In this document: positions 1 to 8,754 of the stretch, one piece after another
Layout of the letters: every line of letters starts with the position of its first letter
Numbering within the stretch: position 1 is the first letter of the stretch
NCBI RefSeq assembly: GCF_029910095.1
Contig: NZ_CP094526.1
Span: forward strand, 1,984,001-2,048,000
Source: Bradyrhizobium sp. ISRA464
Lineage (GTDB): Bacteria; Pseudomonadota; Alphaproteobacteria; Rhizobiales; Xanthobacteraceae
Length of the DNA stretch: 64,000 nt
Direction of reading: 5' to 3'
The notes under the pieces: model-generated
Database searches by the model: none
What the model saw: only the letters and a program-made list of their open reading frames with translations
What the model was told of the DNA's origin: nothing
Position numbers and translations under genes: made by a program

Positions 1-730
1 GCTGCTTGATGATGGCGTGCGTCTCCGGCAGGTTCTCGTTGTTGGTGCCGTCGCGCTCGCAGAGATAGGGAATGGCATCGAGCCGGAACCCGTCGACGCC
101 GGTGTCGAGCCAGCGCTTCATCACCTGCACGATCGCGCGCACCACGCGCGGATTGTCGAAATTCAGGTCCGGCTGATGCGAGAAGAAACGGTGCCAGTAG
201 AACTGGCCGGCCTCCGGATCCCAGGTCCAGTTGGACTTCTCGGTATCTGTGAAGATGATCCGGGTGCCCGGATATTTCTGGTCGGTATCGCTCCAGACGT
301 ACCAGCTCCGCGCGCTCGAGTTCGGCGGGCTGCGGCGCGCGCGCTTGAACCAGGCGTGCTGGTCCGAGGTGTGATTGACGACGAGCTCGGTGATGACGCG
401 GAGGCCGCGCTTTTTCGCCTCCTGGATGAAGCGCTTGAAATCCTTCATCGTCCCGAAATCGGCGTTGATGTCGCCATAGTCGGCGATGTCGTAACCGTCG
501 TCGCGGCCGGGCGAGGGATAGAACGGCAGCAGCCACAGCGTGGTGACGCCGAGTTCCTGCAGATAGGGCAGCTTTTCCGTCAGGCCTGCGAAGTCGCCGA
601 TGCCGTCATTGTTGCTGTCGGCAAACGCCTTGACGTGAAGCTGATAGATGATGGCGTCCTTGTACCAGAGCTCGTCCGCGGTCTCGGTCGCGATCTTCAC
701 CTTGGTATCGACGGTGGAGAATACGTTCAT
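1..730 (-). CDS. treS: Trehalose synthase TreS, N-terminal part (cut by window edge)
   Basis: Minus-strand reading frame beginning with ATG at 730 and still open at base 1, so only about 243 N-terminal residues are present. The translation has the GH13 trehalose synthase opening: [19 protein letters not shown], then the block [16 protein letters not shown], then [14 protein letters not shown] and [17 protein letters not shown], which carries the catalytic Asp in the GFRLDA context. TreS interconverts maltose and trehalose in the cytoplasm and normally supplies maltose to the maltokinase/GlgE route. The GlgE-like gene lies upstream and ends 10 bases before this start, so the two are almost certainly co-transcribed. 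A C-terminal fused maltokinase domain, common in this family, cannot be checked here. Confidence 0.93.
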   Translation of the reverse strand, partial: MNVFSTVDTKVKIATETADELWYKDAIIYQLHVKAFADSNNDGIGDFAGLTEKLPYLQELGVTTLWLLPFYPSPGRDDGYDIADYGDINADFGTMKDFKRFIQEAKKRGLRVITELVVNHTSDQHAWFKRARRSPPNSSARSWYVWSDTDQKYPGTRIIFTDTEKSNWTWDPEAGQFYWHRFFSHQPDLNFDNPRVVRAIVQVMKRWLDTGVDGFRLDAIPYLCERDGTNNENLPETHAIIKQ

Positions 731-740
731 GACGGCTCCT

Positions 741-2708
741 TCAGGCCACGCAGCACAGCAGCCGCGCGGGATCGCGCTCGGGATCAATATGCAGGCGTAC
801 ACCTCCCCATTCGAGTGTATGACGCTCGCCGGTGACGAGGTCTTCCACGGCAGCGACCGGACGGCGCGCATCGCCAGGGCCGACCCTGGTGTCCCCGAGT
901 GGAAGCCAGATGTCGTGCACATCGGGTGACAATGCGATCACGGCCGCGATCACATTGGTCTGATCGACGGACTCCTTGACAAAGCCGATCACATTGCCGT
1001 CCTCGACGCCGATAAAGCGCAAATTGCTCGTCTGTTGCAGCGCTGAATTGCCGCGCCTGATCCGGTTGAGGGCCGCGACATACGGCCTGATGTTCCCGGG
1101 CTGTTCCCAGTCCCGAACCCTGATCTCGTATGTCTCGGCGTTGAGATATTCTTCCCGGCCGGGGACCGGGGCATGCTCCAGCAGCTCGAAGCCGCTGTAG
1201 ATGCCGTAATTGCTCGACAGCGTCGCGGCGAGCGCGAGACGCGACTTGAACATCCAGGATTCGCCGCTTTGCAGGTGGAAGGGCAGGATGTCGGGCGTGT
1301 TGACGAAGAAATTCGGCCGAAAGAAGTCGCGCTCGGGATGGGAGATCAATTCGCCGAGATACCGCTCGAGCTCCCAGCGCAGCGTGCGCCAGGCGAAGTA
1401 CGTATAGGACTGCGTGAAGCCGAGCTTTGCCAGGCCCTTCATCAGCTTCGGCCGCACCAAGGCGCCCGCCAGGAAGATGACCCCGGGATCGTGACGCTGC
1501 ACCTCGCGGATCAGCCATTCCCAGAAGCCCAGGGGCTTGGTGTGCGGATTGTCGACCCGGAAAATCCTGACGCCCTGGTCGACCCAGAACAGGACTACGT
1601 CACGCAGCGACTGCCACAACGCAGCAGCGTCCTCGCTTGCGAAGTCGGGATCGACGGCATCGTCTCGTCGCGGCCCGTCCTCGGCAGGGCGCATCGATCC
1701 GTCCGGGCGTCGCTTGAACCATTGCGGATGCTGCTTCAGCCAGGGGTGTTCAGGCGAGCACTGCACGGTGAAGTCGAGCGCGACCTCCATGTCATGCGTC
1801 CGGCTGGCTGCGACGAAGGCACGAAAATCCTCTAACGTGCCGAGTTCAGGGTGTACGGTGTCGTGGCCGCCATCCGCCGTGCCGATCGCGTAGGGGCTGC
1901 CGGGATCGCCGGGCTGCGCGGTTGCCGTATTGTTGCGGCCCTTGCGGTGCTCGCGTCCAATGGGGTGGATCGGCGCGAGCAGGACGACGTCGAAACCCAT
2001 CGCGGCGATGTCGGGCAGTCGCGCGATACAGTCGTGGAAGGTCGCATGCGCGCCGGGCACCTTGCCCTGGCTGCGCGGAAACATCTGATACCAGGCGCCA
2101 TAGCGCGCCCGCGGCCGGTCGGCGATCAGGGGAAATAGCTGAGATCGAGTTACATCGGAACGAAACTGGCTGCCTTCCATCGCCTCCTTCAATTCCGGCG
2201 CGAGCAGCGCGCCGGCCTCACCGGTCTGCAGGTAGATTTCGCATTGCCTGATGATCACGGCAGCTGCCGCCGGACCCCCCGCCTGCGCCTGGGTCAGCAT
2301 GCCCGCGCCTTCGATCGCATCCAGCGTGAGGTCGCTGTTGCTCTTCTGCTTCTGCTCGAAGCGCTGCCGCCAGCTGGCGAATTCGTCGGTCCACGCCTCG
2401 ATCGCGAACGTGTAACGGCCGGGCCGATCAGGAACGAAGGCGCCGCCCCAGCGATCATCGCTGTGCAGCGTCATCGGCGCGTGCTGCCATTCGTCGTCGC
2501 CGTCATGCCGCCACACCAGTGTGGCGGCAATCACGTGATGTTCGTCGCGGTAAATGTCAGCCCACACCTCAACGGGTTCGCCCACAATGCGCTTGACCGG
2601 AAAACGGCCGCAATCGACCGACGGATAGACGTCGGTGATATGAAAAGTGCCGTTGGCACTCTCGACAGGTCGGGCAGTTTTGGTCACGGTGATGCCGCCA
2701 TCGAACAT
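741..2708 (-). CDS. GlgE-like GH13_3 protein with altered active site
   Basis: 655 residues, the normal length of alpha-1,4-glucan:maltose-1-phosphate maltosyltransferase. The fold markers are clear: N-terminal beta domain (about 25-110), [10 protein letters not shown] at 267-276, [14 protein letters not shown] at 310-323, nucleophile motif RVDNPHTKP with Asp386, [11 protein letters not shown] at 428-438 and NTPDIL with Asp473. Two functional sites differ from the canonical enzyme. The general acid Glu of the LAEAFTRP motif is Gly415 here (LAGALVRP). The phosphate-binding block AENPPKKYQDIYP reads [13 protein letters not shown] at 342-354. Spacing to Asp386 and Asp473 is conserved, so these are substitutions and not an alignment slip. 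The canonical enzyme extends glucan chains from maltose-1-phosphate; this copy probably cannot do so in the standard way. It is the first gene of the treS operon and divergent from malQ. Confidence 0.85.
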   Translation of the reverse strand: MFDGGITVTKTARPVESANGTFHITDVYPSVDCGRFPVKRIVGEPVEVWADIYRDEHHVIAATLVWRHDGDDEWQHAPMTLHSDDRWGGAFVPDRPGRYTFAIEAWTDEFASWRQRFEQKQKSNSDLTLDAIEGAGMLTQAQAGGPAAAAVIIRQCEIYLQTGEAGALLAPELKEAMEGSQFRSDVTRSQLFPLIADRPRARYGAWYQMFPRSQGKVPGAHATFHDCIARLPDIAAMGFDVVLLAPIHPIGREHRKGRNNTATAQPGDPGSPYAIGTADGGHDTVHPELGTLEDFRAFVAASRTHDMEVALDFTVQCSPEHPWLKQHPQWFKRRPDGSMRPAEDGPRRDDAVDPDFASEDAAALWQSLRDVVLFWVDQGVRIFRVDNPHTKPLGFWEWLIREVQRHDPGVIFLAGALVRPKLMKGLAKLGFTQSYTYFAWRTLRWELERYLGELISHPERDFFRPNFFVNTPDILPFHLQSGESWMFKSRLALAATLSSNYGIYSGFELLEHAPVPGREEYLNAETYEIRVRDWEQPGNIRPYVAALNRIRRGNSALQQTSNLRFIGVEDGNVIGFVKESVDQTNVIAAVIALSPDVHDIWLPLGDTRVGPGDARRPVAAVEDLVTGERHTLEWGGVRLHIDPERDPARLLCCVA

Positions 2709-2850
2709 GCAAATGACGTCCCGGCGGCGGGAAGGAGGCGCGCCAGACCCATATAGAAAGTCGCTCGCCGGGCATTGGTTCCCGGTGGGAACGCGAGGCG
2801 GGGTAGAGCGTTGAGCATCGTCTATCCCTTTCCTTTATCTGGACAATTTA

Positions 2851-2872
2851 GCAACGAGCGAAATGTCGTTGC
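2851..2872. promoter_or_regulatory. Inverted repeat between the divergent glgE-like and malQ genes
   Basis: Seven-base arms GCAACGA (2851-2857) and TCGTTGC (2866-2872) form a perfect inverted repeat with an 8-base centre. It lies 18 bases upstream of the malQ start, in the only gap (2709-2890) between the two divergent transcription units. This is a plausible operator shared by, or repressing, malQ. No regulator gene is adjacent, and the identity of a binding protein is unknown. Confidence 0.35.
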
Positions 2873-2890
2873 AAGCAAGCAGCGTGCCGA

Positions 2891-4843
2891 ATGGACCTTT
2901 ACGCCAAAGCCAGAACCCTGGGAATCCAGACTGAATATATCGATGGCAGTGGTCACCGCCGTGTGACGACGCCTGCGGCGCTCTCGGCGATTCTCGATGC
3001 GCTGCCGCCCCAGACACCGCGCCGGCTCATCGCCGATCCGGTGGTCATTCGCGCCGGTCGCGCCCCGCGAACGGAGCTGTCGGAAGTCGCCCGGCTTCCG
3101 GTGCAGTGGAAGGTCACGAATGGCTCCGGCGTGCTCGCGCAAGGCGAGGCGCGCGACCGGAGCGTGGCTTGGCCGGCCGATCTGCCCGGAGGCGTGCATC
3201 GCCTGCACCTGTCGGATGCGTCCGGCACGAGCGAAGAGGTGCCGCTGCTGGTTGCGCCGGAAGGGGCCTTTGGCGGCGACTTCGATCGTTGCTGGGTGAT
3301 CGCCGTGCAGCTCTATGGCGTCCGCTCCGCGCGCAACTGGGGCATCGGCGACTTCACCGACCTGCATCAGTTGCTCGAATTCGCCCATCAGGTCGGCGCC
3401 GACGGTATCGGGCTCAATCCGCTGCACGCATTGTTCGACGATCGGCCCGGCGATTGCAGCCCTTACTCGCCGAACAGCCGGCTGTTCCTCAACGCGCTGT
3501 ACATTGACGTCGAAGCCATTCCCGAGTTCCGGATCGATGCGGAGACGCAGGCCGCACTGGCGCAGCTCCGCACCCGCGACATGGTCGATTATGTTGCGGT
3601 CGCTGCGCTGAAGTGGCGCGCGCTGCGCGCGGCCTTCGCAACCTTCAAGGTCAATCCAGGCCTTGGCCGCTGGCAGGATTTCGAGACCTATCGCAGCGAA
3701 CAGGGCGCGCTCCTGTCGCACTTCGCCTGCTTCGAGGTCGTCAGGCACAAATTCAAAACGCCGTGGTGGGAATGGCCGGATGAATGGCGGCAACCCAACG
3801 ACACGGCATGCGCGAAGTTGTGCAGGGCACATGACACCGCCGCCGAGGTCGAGTTCGTCGAATTCGTGCAGTGGATCGCCGATCGCCAGCTCGGCGCCTG
3901 CCAGGCGCTCGCGCACAAGCTCGGCATGCGCGTCGGGCTCTATCTCGACGTCGCCGTCGGCGTGCAGTCGGACGGCTTCGACGCATGGAACGAGCAGACC
4001 GCGATCTCGCGCCACCTCGGCGTCGGTGCGCCGCCGGATCCGCTCAACACCGCCGGTCAGGACTGGGGGCTCGCCGGCTTCAATGCCGCAGGCCTCGAAC
4101 TGCGCTCCTTCGAGCCGTTCAGGCAGATGCTGCGCGCCGCGATGCGGCATGCCGGCGCCGTCAGGCTGGACCACGCGTTCGGACTGAAGCGGCTCTATCT
4201 CGTGCCGCGGGGCTTCGGCCCCGCCAACGGCGCCTATGTGCTGATGCCGTTCGAGGCGCTGCTGGCGGCGACCGCACAGGAGAGCGTGGCCAATCGCTGC
4301 GTCGTGATCGGCGAGGATCTGGGCACCGTGCCGGAGGGGTTTCGCGAGCAGATGAATGGCTGGGGCATCTGGTCCTACCTCGTGATGATATTCGAAACCG
4401 ACGAGCGGGGTGCCTTCCGTAACGCCGACTATTACCTCGCCGATGCGCTCGTCACCTTCAACACCCACGACCTCTCGACCTATGCCGGCTGGCGCTCCTT
4501 CAGCGATCTCAAGACCAAGCGCGCGCTTGGGATCGATCCCGGGGAAACCGACGAGGGACGCTGGCACGCACTCGGCCAGTTCGACGATGTGCTGCGCCGG
4601 CACGACATCCACAACCACGATTTCTATTCGGTGGTGAGCTTCCTGGCGCGGACCCGATCGCGGATGACGGCGGTTTCGATGGAGGATCTGCTCGGCCTGG
4701 TCGAGCAGCCCAATATTCCAGGCACCGTCTACGAACATCCGAACTGGCGGCGGCGGCTTCCGGTCTCGATCGAGCATCTGTCGTCGGCGATCGACCTCGA
4801 AGCGCTCAAGCGTGCGACCCGCGAGCGGTCGCGCGCAAGCTAA
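2891..4843 (+). CDS. malQ: 4-alpha-glucanotransferase MalQ (GH77)
   Basis: 650 residues. The cytoplasmic enzyme transfers 1,4-glucan segments between maltodextrins and releases glucose. GH77 landmarks are present: RNWGIGDFTDL (149-158), GLNPLHALF (174-182), SPYSPNSRLFLN (190-201), nucleophile Asp427 in VRLDHAFGLKRLY, acid/base Glu475 in IGEDLGTVPEGF, and the transition-state Asp527 in NTHDLSTYAGW. The N-terminal extension of about 130 residues before the barrel is of the E. coli MalQ type. The start ATG has only a weak ribosome site, but homology begins at once. A GH15 gene follows 15 bases downstream on the same strand, so the two form a small operon divergent from treS and the GlgE-like gene. 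Confidence 0.95.
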   Translation: MDLYAKARTLGIQTEYIDGSGHRRVTTPAALSAILDALPPQTPRRLIADPVVIRAGRAPRTELSEVARLPVQWKVTNGSGVLAQGEARDRSVAWPADLPGGVHRLHLSDASGTSEEVPLLVAPEGAFGGDFDRCWVIAVQLYGVRSARNWGIGDFTDLHQLLEFAHQVGADGIGLNPLHALFDDRPGDCSPYSPNSRLFLNALYIDVEAIPEFRIDAETQAALAQLRTRDMVDYVAVAALKWRALRAAFATFKVNPGLGRWQDFETYRSEQGALLSHFACFEVVRHKFKTPWWEWPDEWRQPNDTACAKLCRAHDTAAEVEFVEFVQWIADRQLGACQALAHKLGMRVGLYLDVAVGVQSDGFDAWNEQTAISRHLGVGAPPDPLNTAGQDWGLAGFNAAGLELRSFEPFRQMLRAAMRHAGAVRLDHAFGLKRLYLVPRGFGPANGAYVLMPFEALLAATAQESVANRCVVIGEDLGTVPEGFREQMNGWGIWSYLVMIFETDERGAFRNADYYLADALVTFNTHDLSTYAGWRSFSDLKTKRALGIDPGETDEGRWHALGQFDDVLRRHDIHNHDFYSVVSFLARTRSRMTAVSMEDLLGLVEQPNIPGTVYEHPNWRRRLPVSIEHLSSAIDLEALKRATRERSRAS

Positions 4844-4858
4844 AGCGGAGCGCAGCAC

Positions 4859-6664
4859 TTGGCCTCGCGGATCGAAGATTATGGACTGATCGGGGACTGC
4901 GAGACCGCGGCGCTGGTCGGCCGCGACGGATCGATCGACTGGCTGTGCTGGCCGAACTTCGATTCCGATGCCTGTTTCGCGGCGCTGCTCGGTACGTCGA
5001 GGCATGGCCGCTGGCGGATATCGCCCGCAGGCGGGATCACCGGGACGTCGCGCCGCTACCGGGACAATACGCTGATCCTGGAGACGCGGTTCGAGACGGA
5101 TCGTGGCGTGGTCGTGCTGATCGATTTCATGCCGCCCCGCGGCAAGGCCTCCGACGTGGTCCGCCTCGTCCGCGGGATCAGCGGCCGGGTCAAGATGCGC
5201 CTGGACCTGGTGATCCGCTTCGGCCTCGGGATCGATGTGCCCTGGGTGAGGAGGAATCCGGATGGGCCGGGGCTGCTCGCGATCTGCGGGCAGGACATGA
5301 TCGTGCTGCGCACTCAGGTCGAAACCCGCGGCGAGGACCTCACCACGGTGGCCGACTTCGAGGTCGGTGAGGGGGAGACGATCCCCTTCGTGCTGACCTA
5401 CGGCCCGTCGCATCTTCCGGTCCCGGAGCCGATCGACCTGGAAGCGGCACTGAAGGATGCCGAGGACTACTGGACCGAATGGTGCAACCGGTGCAGCTAT
5501 CACGGTGTCAACCGCGCCCTCGTCATCCGCTCGCTGATCACGCTGAAGGCCCTGACGTTCCGGCCGACCGGCGGCATCGTCGCGGCGCCGACCACCTCAT
5601 TGCCGGAAAAGCTCGCGGGCGCGCGCAACTGGGACTACCGATTCTGCTGGCTGCGCGATGCCACCTTCACGCTGCTGGCGCTGATGAACTCGGGCTATAC
5701 CGAGGAAGCGGCGGCCTGGCACAGCTGGCTGCAGCGGGCGGTGGCCGGAACGCCGGCAGACATGCAGATCATGTACGGCATCATGGGCCAGCGCCGGCTC
5801 CTTGAATGGGAGGCCGGATGGCTGCCGGGCTATGAAGGGGCCCAGCCGGTGCGCATCGGCAACGCCGCGCATGCGCAGCTGCAACTTGATGTCTACGGCG
5901 AATTGATCGATGCCTTCCACCAATCCCGCATGGCCCAGCTCAAGCTCGGCGAGGAGAACTGGTCGCTGGAATGCACGGTGATCGATCATCTCGCCGATGT
6001 GTGGGACAAGCCGGATCACGGCATCTGGGAGCGCCGCGGCGAACCCAGGCACTATGTCTTCTCCAAGGTCATGACCTGGGTCGCCTTCGATCGCGCCATC
6101 AAGAGCGCGGAGCGGTTCGGCTTCAAGGCGCCTCTGGTCAAGTGGCGGGTGTTGCGCGAAGCCATCCACCGCGACGTCTGCCAGAACGGCTTTGACCGCG
6201 ACCTCAACAGCTTTGTCGAAAGCTATGGCTCGAAGCTGCTCGATGCCAGCATTCTGCTGCTGCCGGCGGTCGGCTTCCTACCGCCGACCGATCCGCGTGT
6301 CCGCGGCACGATCGATGCGATCGAAAGATACATGATGCGCGACGGCTTTGTGCTGCGCCATGATCCGCGCGAGGTGTCCGACGAGACGCAGCCGATCGAG
6401 GGGGCGTTCCTTGCCTGCAGCCTGTGGCTCGCCGACGCCCATGTGCTGGCGGGCGATCTTGACAAGGCGCAGATCATGTTCGACCGGGTGGTGGCCGTCG
6501 CCAACGACCTCGGCCTGCTCGCGGAGGAGTTCGATTCCGGCGCCGGCCGGCAGACCGGCAACTTCCCGCAGGCTCTGACCCATATCGCGCTGATCAACAC
6601 CGCGCACAACCTCAGCGAGGCCATGGCGGAGGCGGGGAAGCCGGCGATGCAACGCTCGAAATAG
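4859..6664 (+). CDS. Glycoside hydrolase family 15 (glucoamylase/trehalase-like)
   Basis: 601 residues. The start is TTG at 4859, preceded by a GGAG-type site around 4846-4850. The N-terminal motif EDYGLIGDCETAALVGRDGSIDWLCWP is the hallmark of bacterial GH15 proteins annotated as glucoamylase or trehalase. The (alpha/alpha)6 barrel follows with RNWDYRFCWLRDATFTL, and the C-terminal block EEFDSGAGRQTGNFPQALTH carries the second catalytic Glu region. No signal peptide is visible, so the protein is cytoplasmic. Its neighbours (malQ, treS, GlgE-like) suggest an alpha-glucan or trehalose substrate, but sequence alone does not separate trehalase from glucodextranase or glucoamylase activity. It ends 15 bases from the convergent HAD gene. 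Confidence 0.9.
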   Translation: MASRIEDYGLIGDCETAALVGRDGSIDWLCWPNFDSDACFAALLGTSRHGRWRISPAGGITGTSRRYRDNTLILETRFETDRGVVVLIDFMPPRGKASDVVRLVRGISGRVKMRLDLVIRFGLGIDVPWVRRNPDGPGLLAICGQDMIVLRTQVETRGEDLTTVADFEVGEGETIPFVLTYGPSHLPVPEPIDLEAALKDAEDYWTEWCNRCSYHGVNRALVIRSLITLKALTFRPTGGIVAAPTTSLPEKLAGARNWDYRFCWLRDATFTLLALMNSGYTEEAAAWHSWLQRAVAGTPADMQIMYGIMGQRRLLEWEAGWLPGYEGAQPVRIGNAAHAQLQLDVYGELIDAFHQSRMAQLKLGEENWSLECTVIDHLADVWDKPDHGIWERRGEPRHYVFSKVMTWVAFDRAIKSAERFGFKAPLVKWRVLREAIHRDVCQNGFDRDLNSFVESYGSKLLDASILLLPAVGFLPPTDPRVRGTIDAIERYMMRDGFVLRHDPREVSDETQPIEGAFLACSLWLADAHVLAGDLDKAQIMFDRVVAVANDLGLLAEEFDSGAGRQTGNFPQALTHIALINTAHNLSEAMAEAGKPAMQRSK

Positions 6665-6679
6665 AATCGATCTATCGAT

Positions 6680-7486
6680 CTAGCGGCCGGTCCTCAGCAC
6701 GACGTCCATCGCGCGCGCGAAGCCGTCATGCTCGTTGCTGTCGGTGACGTTTGTGGCGCGCGCCTTCACGTCGTCGCTCGCATTGCCCATCGCGAAGGAG
6801 ACGCCGCTCTTTGCGAACATGGCGAGATCGTTCTGCATGTCGCCGATCGTCGCGACGTTCGCGAGCGGCACGCCGACGCGTTTGGCGATGGTCTCGACGA
6901 AGGTGCCCTTGTCGTGGCCGGGCGGCGTGATGTCGAGATAGTAGGTTTGCGAGCGGACTGCCAGCGCCTGGTTGCCGACCGCCTGCTGCATCTCGGCCTC
7001 GCAACGCTGAAGCAGGGCGGCGTCCGAGCTCGCGCCGACGATCTTGCAGGTCCGTTCGAGATAGGGCGCAAAATCCGGCACGATGGTCGGATCGTGCTTG
7101 ATCGTGCGCTGCTCATGCGCGACGTATTCGCCGTCGGGATTGCGCGTCAGCCAGCGGTCGTTGGTGAACAGCCAGATGTCGATGCCGCGGTCGCGGAGCA
7201 GGTCGATGCTGCGCTTGACGATCGCAGGCGGGATCAGGTGCTGCTCGACCGGCTTGAGCTCCGCATCGACGATCGAAGAGCCGTTGAAGGCCCCGATCGG
7301 CAGTGTGATGGCGAGCGGCGCGACCAGGAAGTCCATCCCGATGGTCGGCCGGCTGGAAACGATGGTGAAGCCGATCCCGGCATCGTGCAGCCTGCGCACG
7401 GCGGCCTTGGCGCCATCGGTCAGGATCTTGTCCTTGGTCAGGAGCGTGCCGTCGACGTCGGACACGACAAGGTCGATACGGGTCAT
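6680..7486 (-). CDS. Cof-type HAD-IIB sugar-phosphatase-like hydrolase
   Basis: 268 residues. The HAD motif I is DVDGTLLTKD (Asp10 nucleophile, Asp12 acid/base) and motif IV is GDMQNDLAMF near the C-terminus; between them lies a type IIB cap. Such Cof/YidA family enzymes dephosphorylate small sugar phosphates in the cytoplasm. The gene overlaps gntK by 4 bases and is the last gene of the tal-pgi/gnd/zwf/pgl/gntK operon, so a phosphorylated intermediate of the pentose-phosphate or Entner-Doudoroff pathways, or a by-product of it, is a reasonable substrate guess. That substrate is inference. Confidence 0.88.
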   Translation of the reverse strand: MTRIDLVVSDVDGTLLTKDKILTDGAKAAVRRLHDAGIGFTIVSSRPTIGMDFLVAPLAITLPIGAFNGSSIVDAELKPVEQHLIPPAIVKRSIDLLRDRGIDIWLFTNDRWLTRNPDGEYVAHEQRTIKHDPTIVPDFAPYLERTCKIVGASSDAALLQRCEAEMQQAVGNQALAVRSQTYYLDITPPGHDKGTFVETIAKRVGVPLANVATIGDMQNDLAMFAKSGVSFAMGNASDDVKARATNVTDSNEHDGFARAMDVVLRTGR

Positions 7487-8007
7487 GGGCGGTCCAGGTT
7501 GAGTTGGCTGACAATGTCTTCGACAATGGTGTCGACCGTGCGGTCGATCGCGACCACGATCGGGCGCTCATCGGCGGTCGGCGGTTCCAGCGTCCTGAAC
7601 TGGCTGGTGAGAAGAGCGGGCGGCATGAAATGGCCCTTGCGCGCGGCCAGGCGTGCGGCGATCAGGTCCTGCGTGCCCTCGAGGAAAATGAGGCGGACGT
7701 CGTCGCGTCCATGCACCAGGATGTCGCGGTAGGTGCGCTTCAGCGCCGAGCAGGCGATCACGGCGCGTTCGCGCACCTTGCAGGTCCGGTCGATCTCGTC
7801 GGCGATCGCCTGCAGCCACGGCCGGCGGTCCTCGTCGGTCAGCGGCTGGCCCGCACTCATCTTCGCGACATTGCCCGGCGGGTGGAAGGTGTCGCCGTCC
7901 TCGTAGCGCCAGCCGATCCTGATCGCGAGGTGGTCGGCGATAGTGCTCTTGCCCGAGCCGGAAACACCCATCACCACCAGTGCGCAGGGGCTGTCCTTGT
8001 CACCCAC
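7483..8007 (-). CDS. gntK: Gluconokinase
   Basis: 174 residues, the usual size of GntK/IdnK-type gluconokinases. Walker A is GVSGSGKS at 14-21. The family-specific DGDTFHPPGNVAKMSAGQPLTDEDR follows, and CSALKRTYRD is typical. The enzyme phosphorylates gluconate to 6-phosphogluconate with ATP, which feeds directly into the neighbouring Gnd and the Entner-Doudoroff dehydratase. The gene overlaps pgl by 8 bases upstream and the HAD gene by 4 bases downstream, so translational coupling is likely. Confidence 0.95.
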   Translation of the reverse strand: MGDKDSPCALVVMGVSGSGKSTIADHLAIRIGWRYEDGDTFHPPGNVAKMSAGQPLTDEDRRPWLQAIADEIDRTCKVRERAVIACSALKRTYRDILVHGRDDVRLIFLEGTQDLIAARLAARKGHFMPPALLTSQFRTLEPPTADERPIVVAIDRTVDTIVEDIVSQLNLDRP

Positions 8008-8752
8008 GAAAATCCTCCGGCAGCGCGGCCTGATCGACGAGCCAGATGGTCTCGTGCTGCGATCGCGCGCGATTCGCCGGAAGGTTCTCGCCCGCGAGCA
8101 GTCGCGTCAAGATCGCGCGCTTGCCTTGGCCCGCGATCTCGAACAGCATCTCGCGGCAGGAGGCGAGCGCGGGCAGGGTCAGCGAGACGCGCGGCACGAA
8201 CGGCTCGACATTGGCTTTGGGCACCCCGACCACCCAGCGCGCGGTCTCCTCGACCGCCGGGTAGCCGGGAAACAGCGAGGCGGTGTGGCCGTCGGGGCCG
8301 ACGCCCATCAGCACGAGGTCGAACAGCGGCCGCGCCGGATCGAGCTGTTCGGCGCCGTAGAAGGCCATCAGCTCGTTCTCGTAGAGCGCAGCACTCTTGT
8401 CCGGGTCCAGGAGGTCGGCCGTGTCAGTGGCAATCGGATGGACATTGGCGGCCGGCGCGCAACGGTCGAGAAAGGCCTGGCGTGCCATGCTCATGTTGTG
8501 CAGCGGGTCCTTGCGCGGCACCAGGCGTTCGTCGCCGATGAACCACTCCACGCGGTCCCATGGGATCCTGCTGCGATACTCCGGCGTCGCCAAGAGCTGG
8601 TAGAGCGCCTTGGGGCTGGAGCCGCCGGTGAGGCAGATCGCGATCCGGCCGTTGTTCTCCGCGATCCGCGCGATCACGCGCTCGGCCGCAGCCTTTGCCA
8701 GCGCCGCCGGATCGGCGACGGCGATGACCCTGCGCTCGCTGCCCGCTGCCAT
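8000..8752 (-). CDS. pgl: 6-phosphogluconolactonase
   Basis: 250 residues, DevB/Pgl family. Characteristic motifs are CLTGGSSPKALYQLL near residue 40, the block VEWFIGDERLVPRKDPLHN, and GVGPDGHTASLFPG, which contains the active-site His. It hydrolyses 6-phosphogluconolactone made by Zwf to 6-phosphogluconate. It lies 2 bases downstream of zwf and overlaps gntK, the classical zwf-pgl arrangement. Confidence 0.96.
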   Translation of the reverse strand: MAAGSERRVIAVADPAALAKAAAERVIARIAENNGRIAICLTGGSSPKALYQLLATPEYRSRIPWDRVEWFIGDERLVPRKDPLHNMSMARQAFLDRCAPAANVHPIATDTADLLDPDKSAALYENELMAFYGAEQLDPARPLFDLVLMGVGPDGHTASLFPGYPAVEETARWVVGVPKANVEPFVPRVSLTLPALASCREMLFEIAGQGKRAILTRLLAGENLPANRARSQHETIWLVDQAALPEDFRG

Positions 8753-8754
8753 GG

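Noticed and set aside
2822..5503. 893-residue open frame on the minus strand opposite malQ and the GH15 gene
   Set aside because: It spans the antisense of two real genes and the promoter gap. No domain or ribosome site is visible.
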